A stretch of DNA of 8,553 nt. Origin: Acidobacteriaceae bacterium. Its GTDB lineage: Bacteria > Acidobacteriota > Terriglobia > Terriglobales > SbA1. The notes below the pieces were generated by a model. The model worked only from the letters and a program-made list of their open reading frames with translations. It ran no database searches and was not told the DNA's origin. Of this stretch, positions 6,432 to 8,553 are shown one piece after another; positions within the stretch are counted from its first letter, which is position 1, and every line of letters starts with the position of its first letter. The translations under genes were made by a program, and so were the position numbers. The stretch spans positions 4,543 through 13,095 of the forward strand of contig PMHI01000294.1 of NCBI GenBank assembly GCA_003156615.1, read 5' to 3'.

Positions 6432-8243
6432 CTAACGCCAGACACCCTTGGCGCCGGAAAGAGCACGGTCGAGGAATGTTGCTGCGCTAATCAGCGCAAG
6501 ATGAGTGAAGGCCTGCGGAAAATTACCAAGATGCCGTCCGTCGGCGCCTATCTCTTCTGAATAGAGACCAAGATGGTTGGCATACCCCAGGAGTTTTTCG
6601 AACAGCAACTGCGCTTTCTCCAAGTCACCGGCGCGCGCAAGGCATTCGACGTACCAGAAGGAGCAGGCCGTGAAGCTACCCTCTGTTCCAGGCAGCCCAT
6701 CCACGCGCGTGTCAACCTCGTAACGACGCACCAGCGTATCCTCGATTAATCGCTTTTCGATGGCTCTCATGGTAGAGAGCCACATGGGATCGACCGGACT
6801 GATGAACCGCATCATCGGCATCAGGAGTGCTGAGGCATCCAGGTTCTTAGTCCCCTTGGCTTGCACGAACGACTGCAGCTCGCCATCCCAAAAATTCGTG
6901 AAGATGTCGTTGCGAATCTCGTCTCTCGTGCGCTGCCAAGCGTCTAAGGGTCCAGAAAGCGAGCGTTTGGCCGCCAGGCGCAATGCCCGGTCGAAAGCAA
7001 CCCAGCACATCACACGAGAATGGAGAAATTCCCTCGGCCCGCCACGGACTTCCCAGATCCCCTCATCCGGGCGTTGCCAGTTCCGTCCGAGCCACTCGAG
7101 GATGCGCTGAACGTTTTGCCATCCGGCGTGAGAAACTGCGTGACCATATTTGTTCGCAAGATAAACGGAATCCATCATCTCGCCATAAATGTCAAGTTGC
7201 AGCTGTTCATAGGCGGCGTTTCCGATACGCACTGGCCGCGAATTCTCGTATCCCGAAAGATGATCCAGCGAAATCTCGTCCAGCTTCAGCCGCCCATCGA
7301 GCCCGTACATCACTTGGAGTGGCCCCCTCTGGGCGTCGTCGCATAGTCGATCTTTCAGCCATTCGATGAAAGCTTCTGTTTCGTCGACGAAGCCTAATCG
7401 GATAAGCGAGTAAAGTGTGAACGCCGCGTCTCGCAGCCAGGTGAAACGGTAATCCCAGTTTCGAACTCCCCCAATACTCTCGGGTAGGGAAAACGTGGGT
7501 GCCGCGATCAGCGAGCCATATCTGCGGCTGATAAGCAGTTTTAACACTAAGGCTGAGCGCTGGACCATTTCTCGCCAGCGCCCTTTATAGTTCGATTTTG
7601 AGATCCAGGTCTTCCAGAAATGCGCGGTTTCCAGAAACCTTTTCCCGATAACCCCCATCTCGGTGTGCTCACCTTTGTTGCGCAGGGGGCCAAGAACGAA
7701 ATGGGCGGTTTCACCCGCTTTCAAGTGGAAACCGCAAACCAGGTCCTGCGCTTGGCGTTCCATGCCAACCGTTGAGTAAAGCGACAATGGCGGGCACAGA
7801 TTGTCCGCTGGGAAAAATGTCGCGCTGTGCTCAGAGATTTCGAGTGTATGCTTGCCCGCCGCGTAGTTGAACCGCGGGCGACAGCACATCTGGAAACGTA
7901 TGTTGCCTCGGATTACTGAGACGGTTCGAATAATCTCGTTCGGTTGTTTCCCGTCTTGTTTGATCGGCATGTAGTCCGTCAACTCGGCTACGCCTTCTTC
8001 GGCAAGGAACCGCGTAAGCAGGATGTTTGTCTCCGGCAAATAGAGCTGCCGCACGCGCATTTTTGACAACTGCGGCCGAATTTCAAATTGCCCGCCTTTT
8101 TGATCATCCAGTAGCGCGGCAAACACGGTCGGCGAATCGAAGTCCGGGTAGCACAGAAAATCAATGGATCCGCTCATGCCCACCAGAGCGATCGACTGCA
8201 TGTTGCCGATGACGCCGTAATTCTCAATGGGTTGAAAAGCCAT
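6432..8243 (-). CDS. Glycoside hydrolase family 15 (glucoamylase / trehalase-like)
   Basis: This 603-aa enzyme would hydrolyse terminal alpha-glucosidic bonds from alpha-glucans or trehalose by the inverting mechanism of GH15. An N-terminal beta-sandwich (about 1-225) starts with IENYGVIGNMQSIALVG and GSIDFLCYPDFDSPTVFAALL. The (alpha/alpha)6 barrel follows, with RNWDYRFTWLRDAAFTLYSL (261-280), a KLDEISLDHLSGY stretch (320-332), general-acid Glu398 in GIWEVRGG (395-402), and the probable catalytic base in YSEEIGADGRHLGNFPQAFTH (E563/E564). Length and motif order are typical of intact bacterial members; no signal peptide is seen, so it is probably cytoplasmic. The frame is open up to 8522, but the ATG at 8243 is chosen because homology begins there, AGGA (minus strand, 8255-8252) lies eight bases upstream, and a longer form would overlap the outer-membrane gene. 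Glucoamylase and trehalase cannot be told apart by eye. Confidence 0.9.
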   Translation of the reverse strand: MAFQPIENYGVIGNMQSIALVGMSGSIDFLCYPDFDSPTVFAALLDDQKGGQFEIRPQLSKMRVRQLYLPETNILLTRFLAEEGVAELTDYMPIKQDGKQPNEIIRTVSVIRGNIRFQMCCRPRFNYAAGKHTLEISEHSATFFPADNLCPPLSLYSTVGMERQAQDLVCGFHLKAGETAHFVLGPLRNKGEHTEMGVIGKRFLETAHFWKTWISKSNYKGRWREMVQRSALVLKLLISRRYGSLIAAPTFSLPESIGGVRNWDYRFTWLRDAAFTLYSLIRLGFVDETEAFIEWLKDRLCDDAQRGPLQVMYGLDGRLKLDEISLDHLSGYENSRPVRIGNAAYEQLQLDIYGEMMDSVYLANKYGHAVSHAGWQNVQRILEWLGRNWQRPDEGIWEVRGGPREFLHSRVMCWVAFDRALRLAAKRSLSGPLDAWQRTRDEIRNDIFTNFWDGELQSFVQAKGTKNLDASALLMPMMRFISPVDPMWLSTMRAIEKRLIEDTLVRRYEVDTRVDGLPGTEGSFTACSFWYVECLARAGDLEKAQLLFEKLLGYANHLGLYSEEIGADGRHLGNFPQAFTHLALISAATFLDRALSGAKGVWR

Positions 8244-8377
8244 TGCTGGGATCCTGTAGGCAAAGATAGTCGATTCGAGCAGCCTTGGCGAATCATTGAG
8301 CAGGGAAACTCGGCTTGTCTGCCGAATCCCCCCTCTTCCACCTCCGCGCGCTGTTGACTCCAACCTCAGCCTTTGGG
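8244..8377 (-). promoter_or_regulatory. Leader region of the GH15 gene
   Basis: These 134 bp lie between the stop of the upstream outer-membrane gene and the GH15 start, both on the minus strand. The region holds the GH15 Shine-Dalgarno and one hairpin (see the separate entry). TATCTT on the minus strand near 8268 is a poor -10 match, with no -35 at proper spacing. No confident promoter can be drawn. Confidence 0.3.
8308..8327 (-). terminator. Candidate hairpin, terminator of the barrel gene or GH15 leader structure
   Basis: On the minus strand ATTCGGC, a six-base loop AGACAA, and GCCGAGT pair into a seven-bp stem with one G-U wobble. It is followed by only three T residues and then CCC, so it is a weak intrinsic terminator at best. 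It lies 51 bp after the stop of the outer-membrane gene and 64 bp before the GH15 start, so an attenuator or a Rho-independent stop are both possible. Confidence 0.3.
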
Positions 8378-8553
8378 CTAGAACCGGAAGACCGTGCCCG
8401 CTGACAGTACCGCAGTGCGCGTCCGCGCGTTCGTGTTTAGACTGGCCAGATTGAATTCGGGCGCTTTGTATAGCGAGCCGCGATATTCCGCGCCCAACGA
8501 GATACGGTTGGTGGAGTCGCATAGTCGGCGTCGGCGCCAGCCAGCATGTTATT
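8378..8553 (-). CDS. C-terminal end of an outer-membrane beta-barrel protein, apparent frameshift
   Basis: The frame ending at TAG (8380-8378) encodes a tail that reads DSTNRISLGAEYRGSLYK, then APEFNLASLNTNARTRTAVL, then SAGTVFRF. It shows alternating polar and hydrophobic strand patterns and ends in Phe, the usual last residue of barrel proteins recognised by the BAM complex. Upstream in this frame the sequence turns into an Arg-rich run (W-R-R-R-R-L-C) and meets a TAA at 8551-8549. A second minus-strand frame, open from the window edge, gives NNMLAGADADYA, which looks like a natural continuation of the barrel; adding one base near 8520 would join them as ADYADSTNRIS. Either the gene is broken by a one-base deletion or the sequence has an error here. 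The barrel family cannot be named from about 55 residues. It is the gene upstream of GH15 on the same strand. Confidence 0.55.

Noticed and set aside
8268..8345. Possible tRNA or structured RNA in the GH15 leader
   Set aside because: A CTCGAATCG stretch recalls a T-loop, but no acceptor stem, anticodon arm or proper GGTTCGAATCC arm could be assembled.
1..8553. Mobile element, CRISPR array, defence or phage genes
   Set aside because: No transposase, integrase, regularly spaced repeats, terminal inverted repeats or phage-type genes were seen on either strand.

Overview
The window is a GC-rich bacterial chromosomal segment with ordinary housekeeping and cell-envelope genes. The best guess for the host is a Gram-negative member of the Acidobacteriota or a close relative. 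This rests on style rather than a marker gene: a Ser/Thr-kinase-like domain fused to a TonB-type C-terminal domain, a FtsX-type ABC transporter paired with a LolA-like periplasmic protein, a GH15 glucoamylase-like enzyme, and the end of an outer-membrane beta-barrel. No IS element, prophage gene, CRISPR array, tRNA or rRNA was seen.

Layout. Bases 1-510 (+) hold the C-terminal two thirds of a TrmJ-like SpoU tRNA 2'-O-methyltransferase, cut by the left edge. Converging on it from the right is a 438-aa membrane protein (537-1853, -) made of a degenerate protein-kinase domain, one membrane helix, a Pro-rich linker and a periplasmic TonB_C-like domain. The usual catalytic Asp, metal-binding Asp, alpha-C Glu and glycine loop are missing or altered, so it reads as a pseudokinase. 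A 230-bp divergent intergenic region with a direct repeat separates it from a rightward, tightly overlapping operon: ABC ATPase (2084-2782), a 10-helix double-FtsX permease (2779-5343), a secreted LolA-like lipoprotein-sorting protein (5336-6166) and a small ORF (6163-6402) whose tail resembles the end of LTxxQ/Spy-type proteins. Three successive stop/start overlaps indicate translational coupling.

The right part is leftward: a complete GH15 enzyme (6432-8243, -), and upstream of it the C-terminal end of an outer-membrane beta-barrel protein (8378-8553, -) that ends in Phe and appears to carry a one-base frameshift close to the window edge.

The transport operon probably works as one machine. 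The ATPase and the fused permease would extract a lipophilic or lipoprotein-like substrate from the inner membrane, and the LolA-like protein would carry it across the periplasm. The divergently encoded pseudokinase-TonB protein also spans cytoplasm and periplasm, but a functional link is only suggested by position. The points most worth checking are the pseudokinase-TonB architecture, the single-chain Lol-like module with its small trailing ORF, and the frameshifted barrel gene.
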